Assembly (NCBI GenBank): GCA_964529265.1
Contig: CAZGVW010000080.1
Coordinates: forward strand, 1-30,788
Direction: 5' to 3'
Length of the DNA stretch: 30,788 nucleotides
Source: CAZGVW01 sp964529265
Lineage (GTDB): Bacteria; Planctomycetota; Phycisphaerae; Phycisphaerales; UBA1924
Shown: one piece after another, positions 1 to 7,369 of the stretch
Position numbering within the stretch: the stretch's first letter is position 1
How the letters are laid out: each line of letters starts with the position of its first letter
The notes under the pieces: generated by a model
What the model was told of the DNA's origin: nothing
Seen by the model: only the letters and a program-made list of their open reading frames with translations
The model's database searches: none
Program-made: the position numbers and the translations under genes

Positions 1-164
1 ATGCCGGCCGCCTCGGCCATGCGCATGGCCTCGGACGTCTCCACCACACCGCGCTGCTCGTTGTTCTCGTCGATCAGGCGGATCGGGGAAATGCGGATCA
101 TGTGATTGACGCGCGTGCGGCGGCCCGGGCCGCCGGATTCACGGAAGGGGGGTCTGCGGGAGAT
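1..164 (-). CDS. infC: Translation initiation factor IF-3, N-terminal part (truncated by window edge)
   Basis: IF-3 binds the 30S subunit, keeps it free of 50S and checks the start codon. Only the first 54 codons are inside the window. Read on the minus strand they give an RVNHMIRISP segment, then RLIDENNEQRGVV and EAMRMAEAAG, the typical IF-3 N-domain opening. The gene lies just downstream of thrS, the classical thrS-infC order. An in-frame ATG exists at 101-99 (residue 22), but it would cut off the conserved RVN segment and has no ribosome-binding site. The better start is ATC at 164-162, seven bases after a perfect AAGGAG. A rare AUU/AUC/AUA start is a family hallmark that lets IF-3 repress its own translation. 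Identity is firm from the motif run and context; the start is inferred. Confidence 0.9.
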   Translation of the reverse strand, partial: MSRRPPFRESGGPGRRTRVNHMIRISPIRLIDENNEQRGVVETSEAMRMAEAAG

Positions 165-177
165 GGAATCGCTCCTT
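162..177 (-). promoter_or_regulatory. infC ribosome-binding site with AUC start codon
   Basis: On the minus strand AAGGAG (177-172) is followed by a 7-base spacer and ATC (164-162), in frame with infC. No ATG, GTG or TTG in this frame lies at a suitable distance from a Shine-Dalgarno sequence. The strong site next to a discouraged start codon fits IF-3 autoregulation known from E. coli, where infC starts with AUU. Confidence 0.65.
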
Positions 178-508
178 ATGCGAGAGACAGGGTCAAAGGA
201 CCACCGCCCGACGCAGGCGACGGGTGACCTCGAACGTGACGTGACGGGGAACCCGGATCATGCGGACGCCGAGCCGCAGGAACGGCTCCAGATGCTCTGG
301 CCAGGCTGTCGTTGGGCCATGTGGCTGCGCGTCGCTCCGGGGAACTGGCGGGCGGCCCGCTGGCCACCCTTGGCATGACGCTATCGACCCGGACCGGGCC
401 GGGCAAGAGGATTCCGCCGGAAACCGCTCAGACGCGGCGGGGTGAGCCGCCGCGCCGGGTTGAAACGCCCGTCTTTCCGGGCCGGGGCGGGAGCCCGCGG
501 CAAGGCGA
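178..508. other. thrS-infC intergenic region without a convincing gene
   Basis: This 331-base stretch separates thrS from infC. Open frames exist on both strands, but none has a ribosome-binding site or recognisable protein, and they look like ordinary GC-rich background. The only clear structure is the hairpin at 433-454. On the minus strand the stretch would be the infC leader, either read through from thrS or started inside it. I see no convincing promoter and no ribosomal-protein mimic that I can identify. Confidence 0.5.
433..454 (-). terminator. GC-rich hairpin downstream of thrS
   Basis: CGCGGCGG and CCGCCGCG form a perfect 8-bp stem around a 6-base loop, 55 bases after the thrS stop codon. 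There is no T-run after it on the minus strand, so it is at best a weak or attenuating terminator, or a transcript-end stabiliser. Confidence 0.35.
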
Positions 509-2575
509 TCATGCAAACTGGCTGACCACCGTCTCGCGCCCCCGGGACTCGATCTCGCGCCGCAGCCCCTCCACGAACCCCTCCAACGGCATCGCCCCGA
601 GGTCCTTCTCGATGCCGCGGGCCCGGATCGAGACCTGGCTCGCCTCCGCGTCCCGCGGCCCCACCACCAGCATGTAGGGGATCTTGCGCTCCGCGGCGAC
701 CTTGATCTTCGCCTGAATCCGATCGTTCCCGTCGTCCACCGTCGCGCGGGCGCCGATCGCCTTGAGCGCCCCCAGCACCCTCGCCGCGTACTCGCTGCTC
801 TTCTCGCTGATCGGCAGCACGCGCACCTGCTCCGGCGCCAGCCATGTCGGGAAGGCCCCTGCAAAATGCTCGATGAGCACGCCCACGAACCGCTCCATCG
901 AGCCGAACGGCGCCCGATGGATCATGATCGGCCTGTGCGGCCGGTTGTCCGGCCCGATGTACGACAGATCAAACCGCTCCGGCAGGTTGTAGTCCACCTG
1001 CACCGTGCCCAACTGCCACTCGCGCCCGATCACGTCCTTCACCACGAAATCGATCTTCGGCCCGTAGAACGCGGCCTCGCCCGGCTCCTCCGTGAACGGC
1101 GCGCCCAGCGATTTCGCCGCCTCGCGGCATGCCGCCTCGGCCCGTGTCCAGTTCTCCGGGTTGCCGACGTACTTCGCCGAGTCAGGGTCGCGCAGCCCCA
1201 CACGCACGCGGTAATCCTTCATCCCGAGCGTGGCGAAGATGATCTTGACGAGGTCGAGGCAGCCCAGCAGCTCATTCGCCACCTGCCCCTCGGCGCAGAA
1301 CAGGTGCGCATCGTCCTGTGTGAATCCGCGGACGCGCGTCATCCCGTTCAGTTCGCCCGATTGCTCCCACCGGTACACCGTGCCGAACTCCGCGAGCCGC
1401 ACCGGCATGTCCCGATATGAATGCGGCTGGCTCGCGAAGATGCGGATGTGGAGCGGGCAGTTCATCGGCTTGAGCAGGTAGCCATCCACCTCGCCCGACT
1501 TCATCCTGTTCGCGAGATCGGCGCAGGAGCACCCCTCTGCCGCCATCGCAGCCAGCGTCTCACGCTCGACAAGCGCCGGATACTGCGACTCCTGGTAATA
1601 CGGGAAGTGCCCGCTCGTGCGGAACAGATCCAGCTTCCCGATGTGCGGCGTGAAGACCTGCTGATACCCCTGCTTGCGCAACTCTCCCGCGATGAAGTTC
1701 TGCAACTCCTGCCGGATCACCGCCCCATCCGGCGACCACAGAATCAGCCCCTGCCCCACCATCTCATCGATGTGGAACAGGTTCAACCGCTTCCCGATCA
1801 CGCGGTGATCGCGCTTCTTCGCCTCCTCCATCTGCTCGAGGTGCGCATCGAGGTCCTTCTTCGAGAAGAACGCCGTTCCGTACACGCGGGTCAGACGGTC
1901 CGAGTTCTCGTCGCCGTGCCAGTACGACGACGCCAGCGACATCACCTTGAACGCGCCGATCCTCCCCGTCGTAGGAAGGTGGGGCCCGCGGCAGAGATCC
2001 TCCCAATCCCTTCCGGGGGCGCCCGTGGCATACCACGACAGTCTCTCGGCGCCCTCGCGAACCGCCTTCTCCGCATTGTCGATCTTGTACTTGCTCCCCT
2101 CGCGTTTCAGCTTCGACATGCCCTCGGCGATGTCCGCCTCATACCGGGTGAACGCCCGGTCCTCCTCCACGATCCGCGCCATCTCGCGCTCGATCCCGCC
2201 GAAATCGTCCGATGACGGCGCCTTCCCCGCCGGGAACGCCATGTCGTAGTAGAACCCCGTCTCCAGCGGCGGGCCATACACCAGCAGCGTGCCCGGATAC
2301 AGCCGCTGGATCGCCTCCGCCATCACGTGCGCCGTCGAGTGCCTCAGCAGGAACAGCGCATCCGGGTCCACCGACCCGTCGCGCCGCTTCTCCGTGATGA
2401 TGCTCAGCGCGCAGTCGCGGTCGAGCACCGTCGAGAGGTCGCTCAGCCGGCCGTCCACCTTGCACCCCAGCGCCGCCTGCGCCAGGCGCGGACCGATGTC
2501 CGCCGCCACGTCCCGGGCGGTCACGGGCTTGTCATAGGGCCGGATCGAGCCGTCCGGAAGGGTGATGCGTGGCAT
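509..2575 (-). CDS. thrS: Threonyl-tRNA synthetase
   Basis: Class II synthetase that charges tRNA-Thr and edits Ser-tRNA-Thr. Length 688 aa, slightly above the usual 640. An N-terminal TGS domain (about 1-62) is followed by the editing domain with HSTAH at 79-83 and DLCRGPH at 193-199. In the catalytic core the zinc ligands are Cys373 (KPMNCPLH), His424 (end of motif 2, GFTQDDAH) and His553 (MIHRAPFGS). The C-terminal HGTP anticodon domain begins near 580. Between the GHFPYYQES segment (322-330) and YLLKPMNC lies an unusually long, Cys-containing insert (about 331-365). The ATG at 2575-2573 has GGAG four bases upstream. It is followed by infC on the same strand and diverges from nrdR. Confidence 0.97.
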   Translation of the reverse strand: MPRITLPDGSIRPYDKPVTARDVAADIGPRLAQAALGCKVDGRLSDLSTVLDRDCALSIITEKRRDGSVDPDALFLLRHSTAHVMAEAIQRLYPGTLLVYGPPLETGFYYDMAFPAGKAPSSDDFGGIEREMARIVEEDRAFTRYEADIAEGMSKLKREGSKYKIDNAEKAVREGAERLSWYATGAPGRDWEDLCRGPHLPTTGRIGAFKVMSLASSYWHGDENSDRLTRVYGTAFFSKKDLDAHLEQMEEAKKRDHRVIGKRLNLFHIDEMVGQGLILWSPDGAVIRQELQNFIAGELRKQGYQQVFTPHIGKLDLFRTSGHFPYYQESQYPALVERETLAAMAAEGCSCADLANRMKSGEVDGYLLKPMNCPLHIRIFASQPHSYRDMPVRLAEFGTVYRWEQSGELNGMTRVRGFTQDDAHLFCAEGQVANELLGCLDLVKIIFATLGMKDYRVRVGLRDPDSAKYVGNPENWTRAEAACREAAKSLGAPFTEEPGEAAFYGPKIDFVVKDVIGREWQLGTVQVDYNLPERFDLSYIGPDNRPHRPIMIHRAPFGSMERFVGVLIEHFAGAFPTWLAPEQVRVLPISEKSSEYAARVLGALKAIGARATVDDGNDRIQAKIKVAAERKIPYMLVVGPRDAEASQVSIRARGIEKDLGAMPLEGFVEGLRREIESRGRETVVSQFA

Positions 2576-2800
2576 GACGCTCCGAAATCAACCGGAAAAG
2601 GGGTGTGAAGAGGCCGCCGAACGGTTCCGGCGGCGATTGACTCGCCGCGGCGCACACATCAACATGCCGTGCGCACTTCCGGGGGGCGCGTCCGGTGGGC
2701 GGGGCCCATGATAGCGGGCCTCTCCGCCGCGGAGGCGTGCCCGCGGCAAGGCGCAGTGTCCGGTCCGGCGTCCGGCCGGCTGAAAGTCAAAGGGTGGCGT

Positions 2801-3295
2801 GTGATCTGTCCCTACTGCGGCGCTGATGACGACCGGGTGATCGATTCCCGCGCCTCCGAGGCCGGCGTGGCCATCCGCCGCCGCCGCCAGTGCAATGCCT
2901 GCAACCGCCGCTTCACCACCTACGAGCGCGTCGAGGAGACCAACCGCCTCGTCGTCATCAAGCGTGACGGCGCGCGCCAGCCCTTCAACGCCGAGAACAT
3001 CCTCCGCGGCGTCCTCGCCGCCTGCGGCAAGCGCCCCATCCCGGAGGACGCCAAGCGCCGACTCGTCGAGGCAGTCGATGACGAACTCCACCGCGAGTTC
3101 GATCGCGAGGTTGATTCCCGCATCATCGGCGAGCGCGTCGCCCGGAGACTCCGCGACCTCGACGAAATCGCCTACATCCGCTTCGCCAGCGAACACGAGC
3201 AGTTCCGAAGCGTCGGCGACATCCTCGACACCGTCCGCAGCCTCACCGACCGCGTGAAGGACACGAAGGACCAACAGAAGCTCTTCGAGGGCTGA
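2801..3295 (+). CDS. nrdR: Transcriptional repressor NrdR
   Basis: NrdR senses ATP/dATP and represses ribonucleotide reductase genes. The 164-aa product starts with the N-terminal zinc ribbon: Cys3-x2-Cys6 and Cys31-x2-Cys34, with RRRRQCNAC and RFTTYERVE. An ATP-cone domain follows (about 46-136) with VIKRDGARQPF and the IAYIRFASEH helix. The frame is open further upstream, but the family begins one or two residues before the first CPYC. The GTG at 2801 therefore fits, with an AAAGGG-type site about ten bases upstream. It diverges from thrS across about 225 bp. No NrdR box or ribonucleotide reductase gene was seen in the window. Confidence 0.93.
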   Translation: MICPYCGADDDRVIDSRASEAGVAIRRRRQCNACNRRFTTYERVEETNRLVVIKRDGARQPFNAENILRGVLAACGKRPIPEDAKRRLVEAVDDELHREFDREVDSRIIGERVARRLRDLDEIAYIRFASEHEQFRSVGDILDTVRSLTDRVKDTKDQQKLFEG

Positions 3296-3315
3296 TGGAG
3301 CGCGGAGCGCCTCCA
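3296..3315. terminator. Hairpin between convergent nrdR and bPH2 genes
   Basis: TGGAG and CTCCA with an inner GCG/CGC and a single bulged C form an 8-bp stem around a GAG loop, directly after the nrdR stop codon. The bPH2 operon ends at 3332 on the other strand, so it could serve both transcripts. There is no T-run on either side. Confidence 0.4.
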
Positions 3316-3331
3316 CAAAGCCGCCCCCGAT

Positions 3332-4120
3332 TCACGCCGGCATCGCCCTGATCTCGTCCCGGATCGCCCGCAGCGCCTCAACGTGCGCCGTCGTCCAGCC
3401 CGCGCCGGTTGACGCCCGATCCGCCCGCAGATCCTCATCCCCCAGACCGGCGCTCTTGGATTGCGCCACGCGCAGCATGATCTGATCCCGGATCGCCGGC
3501 GCATTGGAGATGCCCTCGATGACCGCCTGGCTCCCGGTTGAGCCTCCGTGCGGCCCCGCCGAGCCCGCCGCGGCTGTCTCCACCACCACGCGCCCGATGC
3601 CGAAGTACCGCTCCAGCGGACCCTGCTCCACCCGGATGTTCTGAACATTCTCGAACGTGGCCGTCGTTTCGTTGATCGTCCACACCCCTCGCCGGATGCG
3701 CAGGCTGCGATCCGTCATCACGTACCACGTCGTGTCATACCGCACGTGGATCGCGATGTACGCCACGATGTCCGGCGCAAACGCGAGGAACAGCGCCGGC
3801 CCCAGCGTGATGAACCCCCAGAGGCGCGAGTTGACCATGATCAGCGCCCACAGTCCGAGGATGACCACGTCCATGATCGCGAAGAAGAGCCAGAACCAGA
3901 ATTTCAGGTACCTCAGAAAGCCGAGCGAAGGCTGAAAGGACCGCACGACCGCCCCCGGCCCCGCCGCGGGCAGAGAAGGAGGCCTGTCCGGCACGCGCAG
4001 GTACTGCACCAGCGCCCCCCAGACGCCGCGATACACCCACGCCGCCGCGCGATCGACCGCGCCGTCGGGCGCGCCCTCCGGCTCGAAGACGCGCCTTCCC
4101 GACTCCTTCGCTCCGCTCAC
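3332..4120 (-). CDS. bPH2 (DUF304/YdbS-like) membrane protein, second of a pair
   Basis: Membrane protein of 262 aa with a bacterial PH-like (bPH2) domain; the exact function of such proteins is unknown. Two membrane segments are visible: FWLFFAIMDVVILGLWALIM (about 74-93) and GFITLGPALFLAFAPDIVAYI (about 101-121). The bPH2 domain follows with WYVMTDRSLRIRRGVW, FENVQNIRVEQGPLERYFGI and VVVETAAAG. The C-terminus carries a short charged helix (EALRAIRDEI), a motif shared with the upstream partner. It starts at GTG 4120-4118, which overlaps the partner's TGA stop as GTGA, so the two are probably translationally coupled and may form one complex. Confidence 0.85.
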   Translation of the reverse strand: MSGAKESGRRVFEPEGAPDGAVDRAAAWVYRGVWGALVQYLRVPDRPPSLPAAGPGAVVRSFQPSLGFLRYLKFWFWLFFAIMDVVILGLWALIMVNSRLWGFITLGPALFLAFAPDIVAYIAIHVRYDTTWYVMTDRSLRIRRGVWTINETTATFENVQNIRVEQGPLERYFGIGRVVVETAAAGSAGPHGGSTGSQAVIEGISNAPAIRDQIMLRVAQSKSAGLGDEDLRADRASTGAGWTTAHVEALRAIRDEIRAMPA

Positions 4121-4656
4121 GACGCCGCTCCCCCGGCGTCACGCCGCAGGCGAAGTTCGTCCCGGATCTCGCGCAGCAGCGACAAGGCCTCATCCGCCGG
4201 CGCCGCCCCCGCCCGCTCGCCGCCATCGGTCGCGCCGCCCGCCGCCTCGTCCCGCGCCCCGCGCATCTTCGTGTACAGAAAGTCCCGCAGAATCTCCGCG
4301 TCCAGCGCCCCCAGAATCACCATCTCCGAAGCCGCGGCGCCCGACGCCGTCTGAATCGCGACCTTCGCCAGCCCCATCCACCGCTCAATGAGGTTCCGAG
4401 TGACGTGGATGTCCTGAATCCTGCGGTGCGTCAGGTAGATCTCGCGCCGCCAGAGAACTCCCCACGCCATCGATACGCCGTCATCATCCAGCCGGTACCG
4501 CAGCGTGATGTACTTGAAGAGCGCGGGCAGGAACACGAGCGGCGCCGCCGGCCCGAAGAAGAGCGAAACGATGATGAAGTAGTTGAGCAGCCTTGGAATC
4601 GGCCGCTGCAGCGCTCGCGGATTGAACTCACCTGTCTGGACTGCGGTTTGCGTCAT
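4117..4656 (-). CDS. bPH2 (DUF304/YdbS-like) membrane protein, first of a pair
   Basis: A 179-aa protein with an N-terminal hydrophobic hairpin (LLNYFIIVSLFFGPAAPLVF, about 23-42). A bPH2 domain follows, with ITLRYRLDDDGVSMAWGVLW, HRRIQDIHVTRNLIERWMGL and VAIQTASGA. The C-terminal tail contains LLREIRDELRLRR, like its neighbour. The frame is open to 5061, but that extension runs antisense through the lipoprotein gene, so ATG 4656-4654 at MTQTAVQTG is preferred; its ribosome-binding site is weak. The stop overlaps the start of the second bPH2 gene. Tandem bPH2 pairs are a common arrangement; the substrate or partner is unknown. Confidence 0.82.
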   Translation of the reverse strand: MTQTAVQTGEFNPRALQRPIPRLLNYFIIVSLFFGPAAPLVFLPALFKYITLRYRLDDDGVSMAWGVLWRREIYLTHRRIQDIHVTRNLIERWMGLAKVAIQTASGAAASEMVILGALDAEILRDFLYTKMRGARDEAAGGATDGGERAGAAPADEALSLLREIRDELRLRRDAGGAAS

Positions 4657-4727
4657 CCGGGCGGGCCTCGCTGTTGCGCCTTCTTCGGGGCGCGGGCGGC
4701 GGGCTTGCATAGGCCGGCGCGGCCGCG

Positions 4728-5318
4728 ATGATACGGGGCATGTTCCACGGATGGAGACACCCCGCCCCGCTCGCCCTCGCCGCGGCTGCCGTCGTCGGCC
4801 TGGCCACGGGCTGCTCGTCGTCAAGGCGAAACGCCGCCGCCGACTCCGAGCCCGGCGCGGCCGAGCCGCCCGCAACTCCGGTCGCCTCGTCACCCGTCGC
4901 GCCTGGTGGCGGCTCAGCGCCCGTAGCCGGACCGCCCAGCACGCCCCCGCCGGCGCTGCTCGAGGCGACTGCGGAGCGATCGGGCGACTCCAGCGGCCCC
5001 GATGCCGAGCCGCCTGAGCCCACCGCTGAAGCCGAAGCGGCCGGGCGAGGGTCGCGCCCATCCTGGTGGCTCCCCGCGCCGCACCTCGAAGATGGCCGCG
5101 TGACCGTCAGCTCTGAAGCCCTCGGCCGCGATGTGCTGGATGCCCGCCGCTCCGCGATCGAAGCCGGCCGCGACGCCCTCCGCCGCTCCGGCGCACCGGG
5201 ACTGCGCGAGGAGACAATCACCTTCGCCACCGTCCGCCCCGTCGCCGCGGCCGCCGCCTCCAAGACCGGGGCGCGCTACATCGGCTACGTGCTCATCTCC
5301 GCCGAGGCGGAGGAGTAG
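4728..5318 (+). CDS. Putative lipoprotein, unknown function
   Basis: A 196-aa protein not recognised by family. The N-terminus has a hydrophobic stretch (PLALAAAAVVGLATGC) ending in a plausible lipobox with Cys29. This is followed by about 85 residues rich in Pro, Ala, Glu and Ser, a disordered tether. A small folded C-terminal part (about 105-196) follows, with SWWLPAPHLEDGRV and YIGYVLISAEAEE at the end. ATG 4740 (residue 5) is an alternative start that also keeps the signal. It is transcribed divergently from the bPH2 pair, whose start is only 71 bp away, so promoters must be close or overlapping. Lipoprotein assignment is moderately sure; the role is unknown. Confidence 0.7.
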   Translation: MIRGMFHGWRHPAPLALAAAAVVGLATGCSSSRRNAAADSEPGAAEPPATPVASSPVAPGGGSAPVAGPPSTPPPALLEATAERSGDSSGPDAEPPEPTAEAEAAGRGSRPSWWLPAPHLEDGRVTVSSEALGRDVLDARRSAIEAGRDALRRSGAPGLREETITFATVRPVAAAAASKTGARYIGYVLISAEAEE

Positions 5319-5412
5319 CGACGGTTCTTTACAATCCCGCTGTATCATCCCGGCCCGCCGGGACCGATCCGCGGCGCGTTGGCGAAGCCACGTCGAGCGA
5401 AAGGGACACACC

Positions 5413-6471
5413 ATGCGCGCCGCACGCCTGCACGGATACAAGCAGCCCCTCATCCTCGAGGACGTGCCGGCGCCCGACATCCGGCCCGACGAAGTGCTCC
5501 TCAAGGTCACCGCCGCGGGCATGTGCCGCACGGACGTGCAACTGGTGGATGGCTACTTCCGCAAGTACGCCGAACCCGCCTTTCCCATCACCCCCGGTCA
5601 CGAGATCGCGGGTGAAGTGCACAAAATCGGCTCCGCCGCGGCCGCCGCCGGCTTCCATGAAGGGGATCAGGTCGTCGTGGTGGGGGGCTGGGGCGATGGC
5701 GTCTGCCGTCATTGCCAGCAGGGCGATACCCACATCTGCCCGCACGGGCAGTGGCCGGGGTTTGGGCCCAACGGCGGCTACGCCGAGTACCTCCCGGTCC
5801 CAACCAGGTATCTCATCAAGGTGGATCCTCGCTTCAACCTGAAGCCCGAGGTGCTTGCGCCCCTCACCGACGCGGGGCTCACGCCCTACCGCGGCGTCAA
5901 GAAACTGCGCGACGCCGGCGCCCTCGGCCCGAACCGCATCATGGCCGTCTTTGGCGTGGGCGGCCTCGGGACCTACGCCGTTCAGTACGCGAAACTGCTG
6001 GGAGGAGGCGCCACGGTCGTGGCGTTCGCCCGCCATCCTGAGAAACTCGCCGTCGCGAAGGATCTCGGCGCCGATCACGTCATCAGCACGAAGGGAAAGT
6101 CGCTCGATGATGTCCGCAGCGAGTTGAAGAGGGCCACCGGCCAGGGCGAGATCGACGCCGCCATCGATTGCGCAGGCGCCGAAGAGATGATCCAACTGGG
6201 ATTCGGCCTCCTCTCCGTCGGCGGCCACTACTCGTCAGTCGGCCTCGTCGGCGATCGGATCAACATGCCGCTCTTCCCGTTCGTCGCCCGCGAGTACACC
6301 TACCATGGCTCGTTCTGGGGCAACTACAACGACCTGAGCGAAGTCGTCTCGCTCGCCCAGCAGGGGAAGATCCGGCACACCATCAAGGCCATCGGCTTCG
6401 AGGACGTCAATGAGAACATCGAACTCCTGCGCACAGGCGAGATCGTCGGCCGCGCCGTCATCAGGTATTGA
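5413..6471 (+). CDS. Zinc-dependent alcohol dehydrogenase (MDR family)
   Basis: Medium-chain dehydrogenase/reductase of 352 aa that oxidises an alcohol or reduces an aldehyde with NAD(P). The catalytic-zinc residues are Cys38 (GMCRTD) and the His63-Glu64 pair (PGHEIAGEV). The structural-zinc loop reads GDGVCRHC and ICPHGQ, with three Cys and an Asp where many relatives have a fourth Cys. Archaeal enzymes of this type use an acidic ligand there. The Rossmann motif is GVGGLG, followed by VVAFARHPEKL, which lacks the acidic residue typical of strict NAD use, so NADP use is possible. ATG 5413 has AAAGGGA seven bases upstream; longer in-frame starts overlap the lipoprotein gene. Substrate cannot be told. 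Confidence 0.9.
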   Translation: MRAARLHGYKQPLILEDVPAPDIRPDEVLLKVTAAGMCRTDVQLVDGYFRKYAEPAFPITPGHEIAGEVHKIGSAAAAAGFHEGDQVVVVGGWGDGVCRHCQQGDTHICPHGQWPGFGPNGGYAEYLPVPTRYLIKVDPRFNLKPEVLAPLTDAGLTPYRGVKKLRDAGALGPNRIMAVFGVGGLGTYAVQYAKLLGGGATVVAFARHPEKLAVAKDLGADHVISTKGKSLDDVRSELKRATGQGEIDAAIDCAGAEEMIQLGFGLLSVGGHYSSVGLVGDRINMPLFPFVAREYTYHGSFWGNYNDLSEVVSLAQQGKIRHTIKAIGFEDVNENIELLRTGEIVGRAVIRY

Positions 6472-6527
6472 TCACGTTCGAGCGCCGTTGCCGCCGCCGC
6501 CGTTTCCGCGCCGGAGCGCCGAATCGG

Positions 6528-7283
6528 TCACCGCTTCGCCGGCATCATCGCCTCGCGCAGCGCCTGATCGATGTACAGAATCGATCCGCAACTGACGCAC
6601 TGCCGGATCTCGCCGCGCCCCAGGATGGCGCTCACGAGTTCGATCGGCAGCATCACCTGGCAGTTGCCGCACGAATACTCCATGTTCCGCCGGTCCTGCT
6701 CCTCGATCGGCGCCATCGCCTCATCGGCGCGCCTGTGGACCTGCGCGTCGTACACCCGCATGGCCTCCGCCGGAACCTCCGCCAGCGCGCCGACCCGCTC
6801 CTGCTTCAGTTCATCCAGGCGATCCTGAATCTCCCGCGCCCGCGCGTCGCGGTCCGTCTTCGCGGCCTCCCGGATGCGCGACCGCTCCGTCCGCTCCGCA
6901 TCCAGCTTCTCCATCGCGGCTTTCACCTCGTCCAGCCGCGTCAGCGATTCCAGCGCACGCTCCTCGATCAGCCCTCGATCGGCCTTCAGCGTGTTCACCT
7001 CGGTCAGCAGCGCCGAGTACTCCTTGTTCGTCTGCGCGGCGTTCAACTGCTCCCGGTGCTTCGCGATCCGGTCGTCGATCGCCTTCATTTCGGTCTCGTC
7101 GTTGTGGACCGTGGCCTGCAACTGGCGGATCTGCCCCGCAAGCGCATCGTGCCGTGCCTGAATCCCCTCGAGCAGCCGATCCTGCTCCTTCAAGTACCTC
7201 TCCGCTCCATCCACTCGCAGCCTCAGGCCGTGGATCTGCTGGTCAACAAGATGAAGGCGAAGCAGTTTCTCGATAACCGACAT
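6528..7283 (-). CDS. Coiled-coil protein with C-terminal C4 zinc ribbon (CT398-like)
   Basis: A 251-aa protein of the family often annotated as C4-type zinc-ribbon domain protein. Residues 1-170 are a long charged coiled-coil hairpin, including the family signature TNKEYSALLTEV (85-96). The C-terminal ribbon has Cys205-x2-Cys208 and Cys229-x2-Cys232 (CGNC, CVSC). Related proteins have been proposed to bind nucleic acid or secretion/flagellar partners; the role here is unknown. It follows cdsA on the same strand after an 86-bp gap and is convergent with the alcohol dehydrogenase. Family assignment is good, function open. Confidence 0.85.
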   Translation of the reverse strand: MSVIEKLLRLHLVDQQIHGLRLRVDGAERYLKEQDRLLEGIQARHDALAGQIRQLQATVHNDETEMKAIDDRIAKHREQLNAAQTNKEYSALLTEVNTLKADRGLIEERALESLTRLDEVKAAMEKLDAERTERSRIREAAKTDRDARAREIQDRLDELKQERVGALAEVPAEAMRVYDAQVHRRADEAMAPIEEQDRRNMEYSCGNCQVMLPIELVSAILGRGEIRQCVSCGSILYIDQALREAMMPAKR

Positions 7284-7369
7284 TCAGGGCTCCAGAAGGT
7301 GAACCCAAGTGTAGCAGCGACCCCAAGCCCTGAAAACTCCGAGGCTTGCGACGTGTCCCCACGCCGCGT

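Noticed and set aside
193..864. Long Arg/Ala-rich open frames antisense to or overlapping thrS and its downstream region
   Set aside because: Composition is that of shadow frames in GC-rich DNA, with no ribosome-binding site or family motif, and they overlap the clear thrS gene.
493..2753. Shared 15-mer GCCCGCGGCAAGGCG at 493-507 and 2739-2753
   Set aside because: At this GC content a few exact 15-base matches are expected by chance in 30 kb, and there is no flanking similarity or symmetry.
2576..2800. T-box or other riboswitch in front of thrS
   Set aside because: No T-box core, specifier arm or antiterminator pattern visible, and no terminator T-run in the spacer.
2588..3316. 242-aa open frame antisense to nrdR
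   Set aside because: It mirrors nrdR in the complementary frame, with acidic low-complexity content. nrdR has full family motifs on the other strand.
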